Assembly: GCF_014646075.1 (NCBI RefSeq)
Contig: NZ_BMMT01000022.1
Coordinates: 25,820-89,819 of the forward strand
Direction: 5' to 3'
From: Saccharopolyspora thermophila
GTDB lineage: Bacteria; Actinomycetota; Actinomycetes; Mycobacteriales; Pseudonocardiaceae
DNA length: 64,000 nucleotides
Of this stretch, positions 45,786 to 52,521 are shown one piece after another. The notes beneath the pieces were generated by a model, which saw only the letters and a program-made list of their open reading frames with translations, was not told where the DNA came from and ran no database searches. Both the position numbers and the translations under genes were made by a program. Within the stretch, counting starts at the first letter, position 1. The number at the start of each line of letters is the position of its first letter.

Positions 45786-46193
45786 TCGTTGTCGACACCG
45801 GTCCGATTCTCGCGGTAGCCAATGGCCGAGACGCTGACCATGAGCGGTGCTTGCGGCTGCTGACACACGTCCCCGGCAGCCTGCTACTTCCTGAGCCACT
45901 GCTGGGGGGAGATCGGCTACCTCCTCGGCACTCGGTGCGGTGCTCGGGTGGAGGCGGCGTTCATTCGAGACGTGGCCCACGGCGGGTTCGAGGTCGTCTC
46001 CCTCGACTCAGCTGACTGGGAACGGGTCGCGGATCTGGTCGAACAGTACGCGGACCTGCCGCTGGGCCTGTCGGACGCGTCCGTTGTTGCGGTGGCGGAG
46101 CGCTTCGAAATCCACCAGGTCGCGACGCTCGACCGCCGTCACTTCTCGGTGGTCCGCCCGAAGCACGTGCCAGCCTTCACTCTGCTGCCGTAG
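45782..46193 (+). pseudogene. PIN-domain (VapC-type) ribonuclease toxin, frameshifted
   Basis: From ATG 45782 the frame gives MIVVDTGPILAVANGRDADH (first catalytic Asp) up to LLLPEPLL. In the run of six G at 45904-45909 the frame is lost. The +1 frame continues with EIGYLLGTRCGARVEAAFIR, then DLPLGLSDASVVAVAERFEI and ATLDRRHFSVVRP, with the later acidic residues, ending at 46193. Repaired it would be a normal PIN protein of about 136 residues. The G-run suggests slippage, either real or in sequencing. Confidence 0.8.
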
Positions 46194-46200
46194 CGCCAAG

Positions 46201-46404
46201 CTAAGCGTCTCGCTCGCGCTTGCGCTGCCCGTGTTCACGCAACTGGCGTTTGACTTCCTCGATGTCGAACCGGCCTTGCCCACCAGCGGTAACGATGATC
46301 GGAGTAATCACGCCCTCCCGCACCCAGCGGTTGACCGTTTGGCGCGCTACCCCAAGCTCGCGCGCCACTTCCGAGCTGGTGATAAGACGCGCGGAACCAG
46401 GCAT
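46201..46404 (-). CDS. Excisionase-like helix-turn-helix protein
   Basis: 67 residues from ATG 46404. SSEVARELGVARQTVNRWVR followed by EGVITPIIVTAGGQGRFDIE is the MerR/excisionase-type winged HTH. Tail basic (RQLREHGQRKRERD). In an integrative element this is the expected excisionase or copy-control protein. Convergent with the broken VapC, 7 nt apart. Confidence 0.75.
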   Translation of the reverse strand: MPGSARLITSSEVARELGVARQTVNRWVREGVITPIIVTAGGQGRFDIEEVKRQLREHGQRKRERDA

Positions 46405-46512
46405 GACCTGAAGCTACGAACTTCAGACCAGACCGTCCTTCCCAATGTTACCGTCGAGCCGAATGAGCCATAGGATCCTGTTGAGACTGATGAGTCAGAT
46501 GTCCAGATTGGG

Positions 46513-46725
46513 ATGGTTATGTCGAGCGGTGACCGTGCATTGGTGGTAGCTCTGCGCGCAACACAGTGGGAGCTCGACGAGGCTGCGTTCGAACTCGGCG
46601 GCGGGCGGTATACGCGAGAACAGCGCTACCTGCTTGCCGACCGGTTGACCACGCTGGCGGCAAAGCTTCGGGCCGAGGAGGAAGGACAGCCCTTGATCAT
46701 CGACGCGGCTGCGGACCGGGCATGA
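46513..46725 (+). CDS. Small hypothetical protein of the element
   Basis: 70 residues from ATG 46513 (a second ATG lies two codons in). Sequence ALVVALRATQWELDEAAFEL, then YTREQRYLLADRLTTLAAKL, helical and amphipathic. I do not recognise a named family; the style is that of short proteins carried by actinobacterial mobile elements. Natural composition supports it as a real gene. Confidence 0.5.
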   Translation: MVMSSGDRALVVALRATQWELDEAAFELGGGRYTREQRYLLADRLTTLAAKLRAEEEGQPLIIDAAADRA

Positions 46726-46824
46726 CGGATGGGTGAATAGGGCCGTTCAGCGTTTTCGGGTGGGACGTATGCCTGACCCCGCGGCGAAGTCGTCCAAGCG
46801 TCCGATTCTGCGGTGCACGCCCGG

Positions 46825-47064
46825 CTAGTTGAACCGAACCACAGCAATGGCCTTGTCGTCGTGGCACTTGGCCCGTGGAAACGATTGTCCGTGGGGATCA
46901 GCAACGGCTTCCCACTGCTGGGCCTGTTCAAGCAGCGCCGTCAAGGCCGATTCGTCGTGTGAAGCGATTTCTTCCCAGTCGTCTGGTCCAATGTGGCTGA
47001 TCGTGTTGAACGCGCCATCTGTCGCGATCACGGCCCAGGAGCGGTCCTGCACAGCTCGCGCTGA
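46825..47064 (-). pseudogene. C-terminal fragment of a PP2C-like phosphatase
   Basis: The frame ending at 46825 reads SWAVIATDGAFNTISHIGPD, then DWEEIASHDESALTALLEQA and ends FPRAKCHDDKAIAVVRFN, which resembles the end of PP2C-type phosphatases (C-terminal HDD metal region). Upstream it breaks into nonsense that overlaps the integrase fragment on the other strand. There is no start or catalytic N-terminus. A recombination junction lies near 47065-47100. Confidence 0.5.
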
Positions 47065-47101
47065 GGTAAGCGCATGTTCGTAAGGCGGCCGACGGATCGG
47101 C

Positions 47102-47345
47102 TTCGGCAATCCAGTAGCCACCTGGCTGCACGAGCTAAGGCACTTCTTCGCCTCGGTGCTGCTGGACCAGGGCGAGTCGATCAAGGCGGTATCCGAGTGG
47201 CTTGGGCACTCCGACCCGTCGTTCACGCTGAAGATGTACAACACCTGATGCCGAGCAGCAGCGATCGCACCCGGAAGGTCATCGACGGCCTTTACAGCCG
47301 CCGGAAGGCCGACGACACCGGGGACGGCCTACAGACGGCCCAGCT
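47102..47345 (+). pseudogene. C-terminal remnant of a tyrosine integrase
   Basis: The frame gives TWLHELRHFFASVLLDQGES, then IKAVSEWLGHSDPSFTLKMY: the HxLRH box, the GH and the nucleophile Tyr of phage-type integrases. After the Tyr a one-base loss shifts the frame (MYN-T-stop). The next frame continues with HLMPSSSDRTRKVIDGLYSR, the usual integrase tail. The N-terminal two thirds are gone. It lies 40 nt from the right-hand sodN repeat. Confidence 0.85.
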
Positions 47346-47384
47346 CGTCGCCAATCCCTGTTGTGCCTGGTCACGGCGGAACTT

Positions 47385-47487
47385 TCGCCGAGATCGACAA
47401 GATCTTCTGGGAGACCAAGCAGGGCTGAGGCCATCGCACTGATCAAGCCGCCGACCAGCGGAAACACCCATGCGCTGGTCGGCGTCT
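47385..47487 (+). repeat. attR-like repeat: second copy of the sodN 3' end
   Basis: Identical to 44758-44803 over 46 nt (AGATCGACAAGATCTTCTGG and flanks through the stop codon), then about 57 nt of near-identity including a perfect 12-bp terminator stem (CGCCGACCAGCG / CGCTGGTCGGCG). Ends 3 nt before the stop of the convergent aminotransferase gene. Confidence 0.8.
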
Positions 47488-47490
47488 CTG

Positions 47491-48270
47491 CTACAGGCAC
47501 TCCGGCGGGATTGCGGCGTAACGTGCACGCAGCTCGCCCAACACCGGATGGTCGACAGGCCACTCAGTACCGTCCACGGAGCGCACGGGCCGCACACCGG
47601 TTGCCGCATTGGTCGCGAAAGCGGCATCCATGTGCGAAAGATCCGCGAGCGTGAGCGGCTCGGTGGCGACCGGCCCGTCGGAAGCCTGGCGCAGCAGCAT
47701 CATGGTCACCCCGACCAGGAACTCCGACCGCGGCCAGACGATCTCACCAGCACGGACGAAGCCGATGTTCGAGGTGGCGAGCTCGGAAATCGTGCCGTCT
47801 GGATTCACAAAGAGCACATCGTCGAACCCCGCGCGCTGCGCAGCGCGCCGATGCATCAGCGCGCCGAAAAGACCGACATGCTTCACCGCCGGCTCGTCTC
47901 GACGGTAGGAAACCGCTGTGAGTCGCCACGGTTCCGGCTGCGCCCGAGCCGCGGGCCGGGTGGTGACCAGTATGGATGGGTGTGCGTCGGAGCCGACCGT
48001 TCCGAGGTTGATCGCGGGATCGTAGACGGTCACCCTCGCCACGATCGGCTGCACGCCGCCCGCCACCGCCTGCCGGACATACCTGCGCACGCGATCGGTG
48101 TCGAGCTCCACACCGAACAGGCGCCGGCAGTCCCGGGCCAGGCGCTCCATGTGCAGCGACAGCCCACGGACCCGGTTTGCCTCGACGAGCATTGACGTGA
48201 AGTGCCCGTAGTTCGTCAGGGCCAGTGCCCTGATCTGGTCAAGGGTGGCCGGGGCGCCGTTCAGTTCCAC
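47491..48270 (-). CDS. Aminotransferase class IV family protein
   Basis: 259 residues from GTG 48270 (N-terminal VELNGAPATLDQIRALALTN). Fold-type IV PLP enzyme of the aminodeoxychorismate lyase / branched-chain or D-amino-acid aminotransferase group: NYGHFTSMLV, HMERLARDCRRLF, the lysine in DEPAVKHVGLF, DVLFVNPDGTISELATSNIG and TNAATGVRPV. Substrate cannot be assigned from sequence alone. It ends against the right att repeat. Confidence 0.85.
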   Translation of the reverse strand: MELNGAPATLDQIRALALTNYGHFTSMLVEANRVRGLSLHMERLARDCRRLFGVELDTDRVRRYVRQAVAGGVQPIVARVTVYDPAINLGTVGSDAHPSILVTTRPAARAQPEPWRLTAVSYRRDEPAVKHVGLFGALMHRRAAQRAGFDDVLFVNPDGTISELATSNIGFVRAGEIVWPRSEFLVGVTMMLLRQASDGPVATEPLTLADLSHMDAAFATNAATGVRPVRSVDGTEWPVDHPVLGELRARYAAIPPECL

Positions 48271-48402
48271 GCCCGGTAGCTTCCCACCTTCCGCGCCTGT
48301 CACCGAACCGGCGCGGCATCGAGGATTGGCGACCTCGGGCTGAGGCTTCCCACACCGGAAAATCAGGTGCGGTGCGGCTCGTTGTGTTCGCACACTCGTC
48401 GC

Positions 48403-48855
48403 GTGGAGGTTGTGGAACCGGCCCGGCTCGGGCTTGTCGGGCTTTCTGATGGGCGGAAGCTGGCCTGGGCCGAGTGGGGTCCGGCAGGGGGTTCTCCTGT
48501 CCTGCTGTGCCCCGGTGCCGCGACGAGTCGATGGCTCGGGTTCGGTGCCGACGTCGTCGACCGCCTCGGCATCCGGTTGATCTCGCTGGACCGGCCCGGC
48601 CTGGGGGCGTCCGACCCCGCGCCGGGCCGGACCCTCGACGACTGGGCCCGCGACGTCGCCGAACTGGGCCTGCCCGACCTCGCCGTCATCGGCTACTCGG
48701 CGGGCGGCCCGTTCGCACTGGCGTCGCCTTGGGGAGCCCGTTCGGGTGTTCTGACCAGGCGCCCGCCGCCGCGCCGAACCGAAGAGACCACTGTGGGCAG
48801 TGCTGCGCGCGCGGCAGCCGTGCGCGACGCGGTGTCGCCCGCCCGGCGCGGTTAG
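48403..48855 (+). pseudogene. Alpha/beta hydrolase, truncated after the nucleophile elbow
   Basis: From GTG 48403 about 108 residues look like an alpha/beta hydrolase: LGLVGLSDGRKLAWAEWGPA, LLCPGAATSRW, SLDRPGLGASDPAPGRTLDD, then the elbow VIGYSAGGPFALA. After that (about 48730) the frame is Arg/Pro/Ala-rich nonsense to 48855, and no frame supplies the Asp/His part. The family is usually 250-280 residues. Probably a deletion remnant. Confidence 0.65.
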
Positions 48856-48864
48856 GCTCGGCTC

Positions 48865-49461
48865 GTGGAACCCGCAGAGCACCGCGTCTACCTCCTCCGG
48901 CACGCCACCACGGAGTGGTCCCGCACCGGCCGGCACACCAGCCGCACCGACATCCCGCTCACCGTCGAGGGTGAGCTGCGGGCGCGGCAGGCCGGGCAGA
49001 CGTTGACCGCGCTGCGGCCCCCGGGTCCGGTGGTGGTGCTGGCCAGCCCGCGGCAGCGGGCGCAGCGCACGGCGGAGCTCGCGGGACTGGCCGACGTGGT
49101 CACCGAACCACTGCTGGCCGAGTGGGACTACGGGGACTACGAGGGCCTGACGACCGCGCAGATCCGCGAGCGCGTGCCTGACTGGACGGTGTGGACCCAC
49201 CCCTGCCCCGGCGGGGAGACGGCAGCCGACGTCACCGAGCGCGCCGACGAGCTGCTGGCCCGGGTCCGGGACACCGACGCCGACGTGGTGCTCGTCGGCC
49301 ACGGGCACTTCAGCCGCTGCCTGATCGCCCGCTGGCTGGGCCTGCCAGCCGAGGCCGGGGTGCACTTCGCCCTCGACCCGGCGGGTGTCACGGTCCTCGG
49401 CCACGAGCGCGGCATCCCGCAGGTCGAGCGCGCCAACATCCCGCCGTGGCAGCAGGGCTGA
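48865..49461 (+). CDS. Histidine phosphatase family protein
   Basis: 198 residues from GTG 48865. Phosphoglycerate-mutase-like phosphatase: RHG-type motif YLLRHATTEWSRTG (His10 equivalent), ASPRQRAQRTAELAG, the acid-base EWDYGDYEG and the second His in VLVGHGHFSRCLIARW. Mycobacterial Rv3214 is the likely orthologue by position (from memory); it acts as a phosphatase rather than a mutase. TAGGCT at 48853-48858 lies 6 nt before the GTG, a probable leaderless start. Confidence 0.9.
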   Translation: MEPAEHRVYLLRHATTEWSRTGRHTSRTDIPLTVEGELRARQAGQTLTALRPPGPVVVLASPRQRAQRTAELAGLADVVTEPLLAEWDYGDYEGLTTAQIRERVPDWTVWTHPCPGGETAADVTERADELLARVRDTDADVVLVGHGHFSRCLIARWLGLPAEAGVHFALDPAGVTVLGHERGIPQVERANIPPWQQG

Positions 49462-49511
49462 CCGGGCCCCGGCCTAAGCTGGGCCGCAGGCCGGACCCCG
49501 TGGAGGTACCC

Positions 49512-49979
49512 ATGATTCGCCGAGCGACCGAGGCCGACGTCCCCGCCATGGTCGAGCTGGTGCACGAGCTGGCCCGCTACGAGAAGGCGCCGGAACAGTG
49601 CCACCTGACCGAGGAGCAGCTGCGAACGGCGTTGTTCGGCCCGGACCCGGCGCTGTTCGGGCACGTCGCCGAGGTCGACGGCGCGGTGGTCGGCCTGGCC
49701 CTGTGGTTCCTGAACTTCTCCACCTGGGAAGGCGTGCACGGGATCTACCTGGAGGATTTGTTCGTCCGCCCCGACCAGCGCGGCTGCGGCCTCGGCAGGG
49801 CCCTGCTGCAGACGCTGGCCGCCGAATGCGTGGCGCGCGGCTACGCGCGCCTGGAGTGGTCGGTGCTGGACTGGAACGAGCCCGCGATCAACTTCTACAA
49901 GGCGGCGGGCGCGGTCCCCATGGACGAATGGACGGTCTACCGGCTCACCGGTGACGCCCTGCGCGCCTTCAGCGGCTGA
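49512..49979 (+). CDS. GNAT N-acetyltransferase (diamine acetyltransferase-like)
   Basis: 155 residues from ATG 49512 (GGAGG 7 nt upstream). GNAT fold with acetyl-CoA loop RPDQRGCGLGRALL, LALWFLNFSTWEGVHGIYLE and DWNEPAINFYKAAGA. The first half (RYEKAPEQCHLTEEQL) resembles spermidine/spermine N1-acetyltransferase. A polyamine substrate would be of interest beside the BpsA-like gene 12 kb away, but this is inference. Convergent with the membrane protein gene 2 nt downstream. Confidence 0.88.
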   Translation: MIRRATEADVPAMVELVHELARYEKAPEQCHLTEEQLRTALFGPDPALFGHVAEVDGAVVGLALWFLNFSTWEGVHGIYLEDLFVRPDQRGCGLGRALLQTLAAECVARGYARLEWSVLDWNEPAINFYKAAGAVPMDEWTVYRLTGDALRAFSG

Positions 49980-49981
49980 GC

Positions 49982-50413
49982 TCAGTCATCGCGGTCCGCG
50001 TCGGGCGCGGTGCTCGCGTGAAACGCCCAGGCGCGGCCCTCGCGGTTGAACAGAAACCACAGCACCGCGATCGCGGGCACGGCGATCACCAGGGCGATCA
50101 GCGGCTGGCCCGACGGGCCGAAGGCGTACCACGCGGTGCCCAGCAGCAACAGCTGCATCAGCAGCGCGGGCGTGCGCGCCCAGTGCTTGCCCTTCCACAG
50201 GCCGATGCCCGCGGCCAGCACCCCGGCGGCCAGCAGCGTGTAGTAGCCCGCCTCGCCGTAGGTCTCGCCGCGTTCGAGCTGCCCCACGCCTCCCAGGTCG
50301 TCGGAGGTGCTGCGGACCAGCAGCGCCACCACGAACGCCAACCCGGCGACCGCCTGCAACGTGGTCAGGACACCGGCGATGCGCACGGTGCGTGGGACAA
50401 CTTCGGTCGACAC
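49982..50413 (-). CDS. Four-helix membrane protein of unknown function
   Basis: 143 residues from GTG 50413 (GGAAGGGCG upstream). Four predicted membrane helices (about 10-32, 56-74, 82-99, 106-124) with LWKGKHWARTPALLMQLLLL in the third region. By position it may be the counterpart of mycobacterial Rv3217c (from memory). No functional motif. Confidence 0.75.
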   Translation of the reverse strand: MSTEVVPRTVRIAGVLTTLQAVAGLAFVVALLVRSTSDDLGGVGQLERGETYGEAGYYTLLAAGVLAAGIGLWKGKHWARTPALLMQLLLLGTAWYAFGPSGQPLIALVIAVPAIAVLWFLFNREGRAWAFHASTAPDADRDD

Positions 50414-50829
50414 GGTGGAGTTCGCCCTTCCGACAACCAGTCGCGGTTACTGTGCGTGTGCACTTGTCGATGGTAATACCGCCCGAACGCCGCATGGCCG
50501 CGACAGGGGTCACGCGCCATGATCGACATATGGCTGAAGCGGCGGTTGCGGTCGTCGGGGTGTTCTCGCGATCCGCCGCGCGCCCGGCTCCCGGTGGACA
50601 ACGGACGGATGCGTTCCGGGGTTGCGCATCCGCGATCCACCGCGGTCAGGTGGCGGTCCACGGCGCGGCGCACCCGTTCCCGGTGTCTCAGTCGGCCGTT
50701 CCCACCGAATCCGGGCGCAGGAGCCGGTCCGCGTGCGGAATCGGGCAGGAGGTGGCGGTCCGGGAGAACTGAAACCGCGGCGCCCGATGCCGTCGAACGG
50801 CCCGCACCGGGCTCGCCTAGGCTGCGGTC
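50414..50829. other. Intergenic region between membrane protein and lipid kinase genes
   Basis: 416 nt without a credible gene on either strand. I see only the TAGGCT box at 50818-50823 that serves the lipid kinase gene, and a short repeat of GGTGGCGGTCC at about 50650 and 50752. Confidence 0.4.
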
Positions 50830-51753
50830 GTGCGCGCCGTACTCGTCGTCAACCCGCAGGCGACGTCCACCACCGCCGCCGGTCGTGACGTGCTCGCCCA
50901 CGCGCTGGCCAGCGAGCTGAAGCTGGACGTCGTCGAAACGCAGTACTGGGGCCACGCCGCCGAGACCGCGCGCGCGGCCGTCGAGGACGGCGTCGACCTG
51001 GTCATCGCGCACGGCGGCGACGGCACGGTCAACGAGGTGGTCAACGGCATGTTCGCGGCCGACGCCGCGAGCCGGGCGATGCCGACGCTGGGCGTGGTGC
51101 CGGGCGGTTCGGCGAACGTGTTCGCCCGCGCGCTGGGCCTGCCGCGGGACCCGGTCGAGGCCACCCATCGGCTGCTGCGGGCGGTCGCCGAGCGGCGGTC
51201 GCGGTCGGTCGGGCTGGGCCGGGCCGACAACCGGTGGTTCACCTTCAACGCCGGGGTGGGGTGGGACGCCGAGGTCGTCGCGGAGGTGGAGCGGTTGCGC
51301 TCCCGCGGCCGCGAGGTGACTCCCGCCCTGTACGCGCGCACCGCGCTGGCCTGCTACTTCCGCATGGCCCGCAGCGAGCCGCGGATCAGCGTGCAGGTTG
51401 GTGACGAAGCCGCGATCGAGCAGCTGCACAGCGTGTTCGTCTCGAACACCGACCCGTGGACGTACCTGGGATCGCACCCGGTGCGGATGAGCCCCGGCAC
51501 CAGCTTCGACACCGGTCTGGGCGTCTTCGCGCTGCGGAGCATGCGCATGTACCCAGTGTTACGACAGGTAGTGGAGATGCTCCGCGGTAGAGCGAAACCA
51601 CACGAAAGAAGTTCTTTTAGGCGTGCGGACGTGGCCCATCTCCGCGTAACCTGTACGGAGCCGTTGCGCCTGCAGGTCGACGGTGACTGCTTGGGCGAGC
51701 GTTCGGTGGTCGAGTTCTTCTCCGTGCCGGATGCTCTCCGCGTCGCTGTATAA
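50830..51753 (+). CDS. Diacylglycerol kinase-like lipid kinase
   Basis: 307 residues from GTG 50830. DAGK catalytic family: VVNPQAT, AHGGDGTVNEVVNGMFAAD, the GVVPGGSANVFARALGLPRD loop, TFNAGVGWDAEVV and VDGDCLGERSVVEFFSVPDA near the C-terminus. Likely phosphorylates diacylglycerol or a related lipid in envelope metabolism. TAGGCT at 50818-50823 ends 6 nt before the GTG (leaderless). whiB1 follows 248 nt later. Confidence 0.9.
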   Translation: MRAVLVVNPQATSTTAAGRDVLAHALASELKLDVVETQYWGHAAETARAAVEDGVDLVIAHGGDGTVNEVVNGMFAADAASRAMPTLGVVPGGSANVFARALGLPRDPVEATHRLLRAVAERRSRSVGLGRADNRWFTFNAGVGWDAEVVAEVERLRSRGREVTPALYARTALACYFRMARSEPRISVQVGDEAAIEQLHSVFVSNTDPWTYLGSHPVRMSPGTSFDTGLGVFALRSMRMYPVLRQVVEMLRGRAKPHERSSFRRADVAHLRVTCTEPLRLQVDGDCLGERSVVEFFSVPDALRVAV

Positions 51754-51851
51754 CCTTCTCGTAACGGATCAGCGTAGCTCTCGGTTCGCGACCCCCGTCT
51801 GCGACCGATGGCACACCAAAAACCCCTGGTCAAGACCTGTCGATCTTTCAG

Positions 51852-51943
51852 GTGAGTTCCCTCACCACTCGAGATCGAACTCTTGACATCGCGGCAGTTC
51901 GTGAAAGCATTCACAAGCACACGGACTCCGTGAAGGCATTCAC
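51852..51943 (+). promoter_or_regulatory. Three CRP-type GTGA-N6-TCAC sites upstream of whiB1
   Basis: GTGAGTTCCCTCAC (51852-51865), GTGAAAGCATTCAC (51901-51914) and GTGAAGGCATTCAC (51930-51943). All have perfect half-sites. A TTGACA -35 (51883-51888) sits between sites 1 and 2. M. tuberculosis whiB1 is controlled by the cAMP receptor protein Rv3676 at two such sites, so the same control is expected here, with one extra site. Confidence 0.75.
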
Positions 51944-52001
51944 AAACACCCCGAACAAACGAGCGGCGCGCGTGGGCGCGCCTAGCGAGGAGCAAGGAAC
52001 G

Positions 52002-52256
52002 ATGGACTGGCGCCACCGTGCGGTTTGCCGTGACGAGGACCCGGAAAAGTTCTTCCCGGTTGGGAACAGCGGTCCTGCGCTGCTGCAGATCGCCGAGGCG
52101 AAGGCCGTATGCCGCCGTTGTCCGGTCGCTTCCGAGTGCCTGGCGTGGGCACTGGAGACCGGGCAGGACGCCGGTGTCTGGGGCGGTATGAGCGAAGACG
52201 AGCGGCGCGCGCTCAAGCGGCGCAACGCTCGCACTCGGGCTCGCACCAACGCCTGA
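52002..52256 (+). CDS. whiB1: WhiB1-type iron-sulfur transcription factor
   Basis: 84 residues from ATG 52002 (GCGAGGAGCAAGGAACG upstream), the same length as mycobacterial WhiB1 and nearly identical in sequence. Four cluster cysteines: Cys9 (AVCRDEDPE) and Cys37, Cys40, Cys46 in AVCRRCPVASECLAW. G-V-W-GGMSEDERRALKRRN is the WhiB turn plus DNA-binding basic tail. Binds a NO-sensitive [4Fe-4S] cluster and SigA. Followed by a clear terminator and the convergent pdtaS gene. Confidence 0.96.
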   Translation: MDWRHRAVCRDEDPEKFFPVGNSGPALLQIAEAKAVCRRCPVASECLAWALETGQDAGVWGGMSEDERRALKRRNARTRARTNA

Positions 52257-52272
52257 GTCGCGCTGGGAGCGT

Positions 52273-52311
52273 TGCGGTCGGTCGCACCCCCGGTGACCGA
52301 CCGCACGTTTT
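52273..52311 (+). terminator. whiB1 terminator
   Basis: 11-bp stem TGCGGTCGGTC (52273-52283) with GACCGACCGCA (52295-52305), then CGTTTTCC. 16 nt after the whiB1 stop. Confidence 0.85.
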
Positions 52312-52521
52312 CCGCACAACCACGGTTTTCGCACCCGACAACCCGTAAACCCCGACGAGAACCCCGGCCGATCAGCGTCGATGTCGGCCCCGGCAGGAAC
52401 CACCGAGCGCACCGCGACGGCGGCCCCGGGACACCGACCGATCGGCTGCGGCGCACCCACCGGACCCGGTGCGCCACCGGAGATCGACGCACCAGCGCGG
52501 CGCCCGCTCGGCGGGCCGAGG

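Larger units (their letters stand above)
44804..47487. mobile_element. Degraded integrative element in the 3' end of sodN
   Basis: Bounded by the duplicated sodN ends (44758-44860 and 47385-47487). Inside, in order: a membrane-protein fragment, a non-coding stretch with a hairpin, a VapB-like antitoxin, a frameshifted VapC, an excisionase-like HTH gene, a small unknown gene, the C-terminus of a PP2C-like phosphatase and the C-terminal part of a tyrosine integrase next to the right repeat. The integrase lies next to one att site, as is usual for actinobacterial integrative elements. Transfer and replication genes are missing, so it is a remnant of about 2.6 kb. The right repeat ends 3 nt from the aminotransferase stop, where the host sodN terminator would have been. 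Confidence 0.75.

Noticed and set aside
44841..45980. Minus-strand ORF of 379 codons across the element
   Set aside because: Arg/Pro/Gln/His-rich and crosses the VapBC genes in the opposite direction; no domain.
50365..51477. Minus-strand ORF of 370 codons
   Set aside because: Antisense to the lipid kinase gene, with shadow composition.
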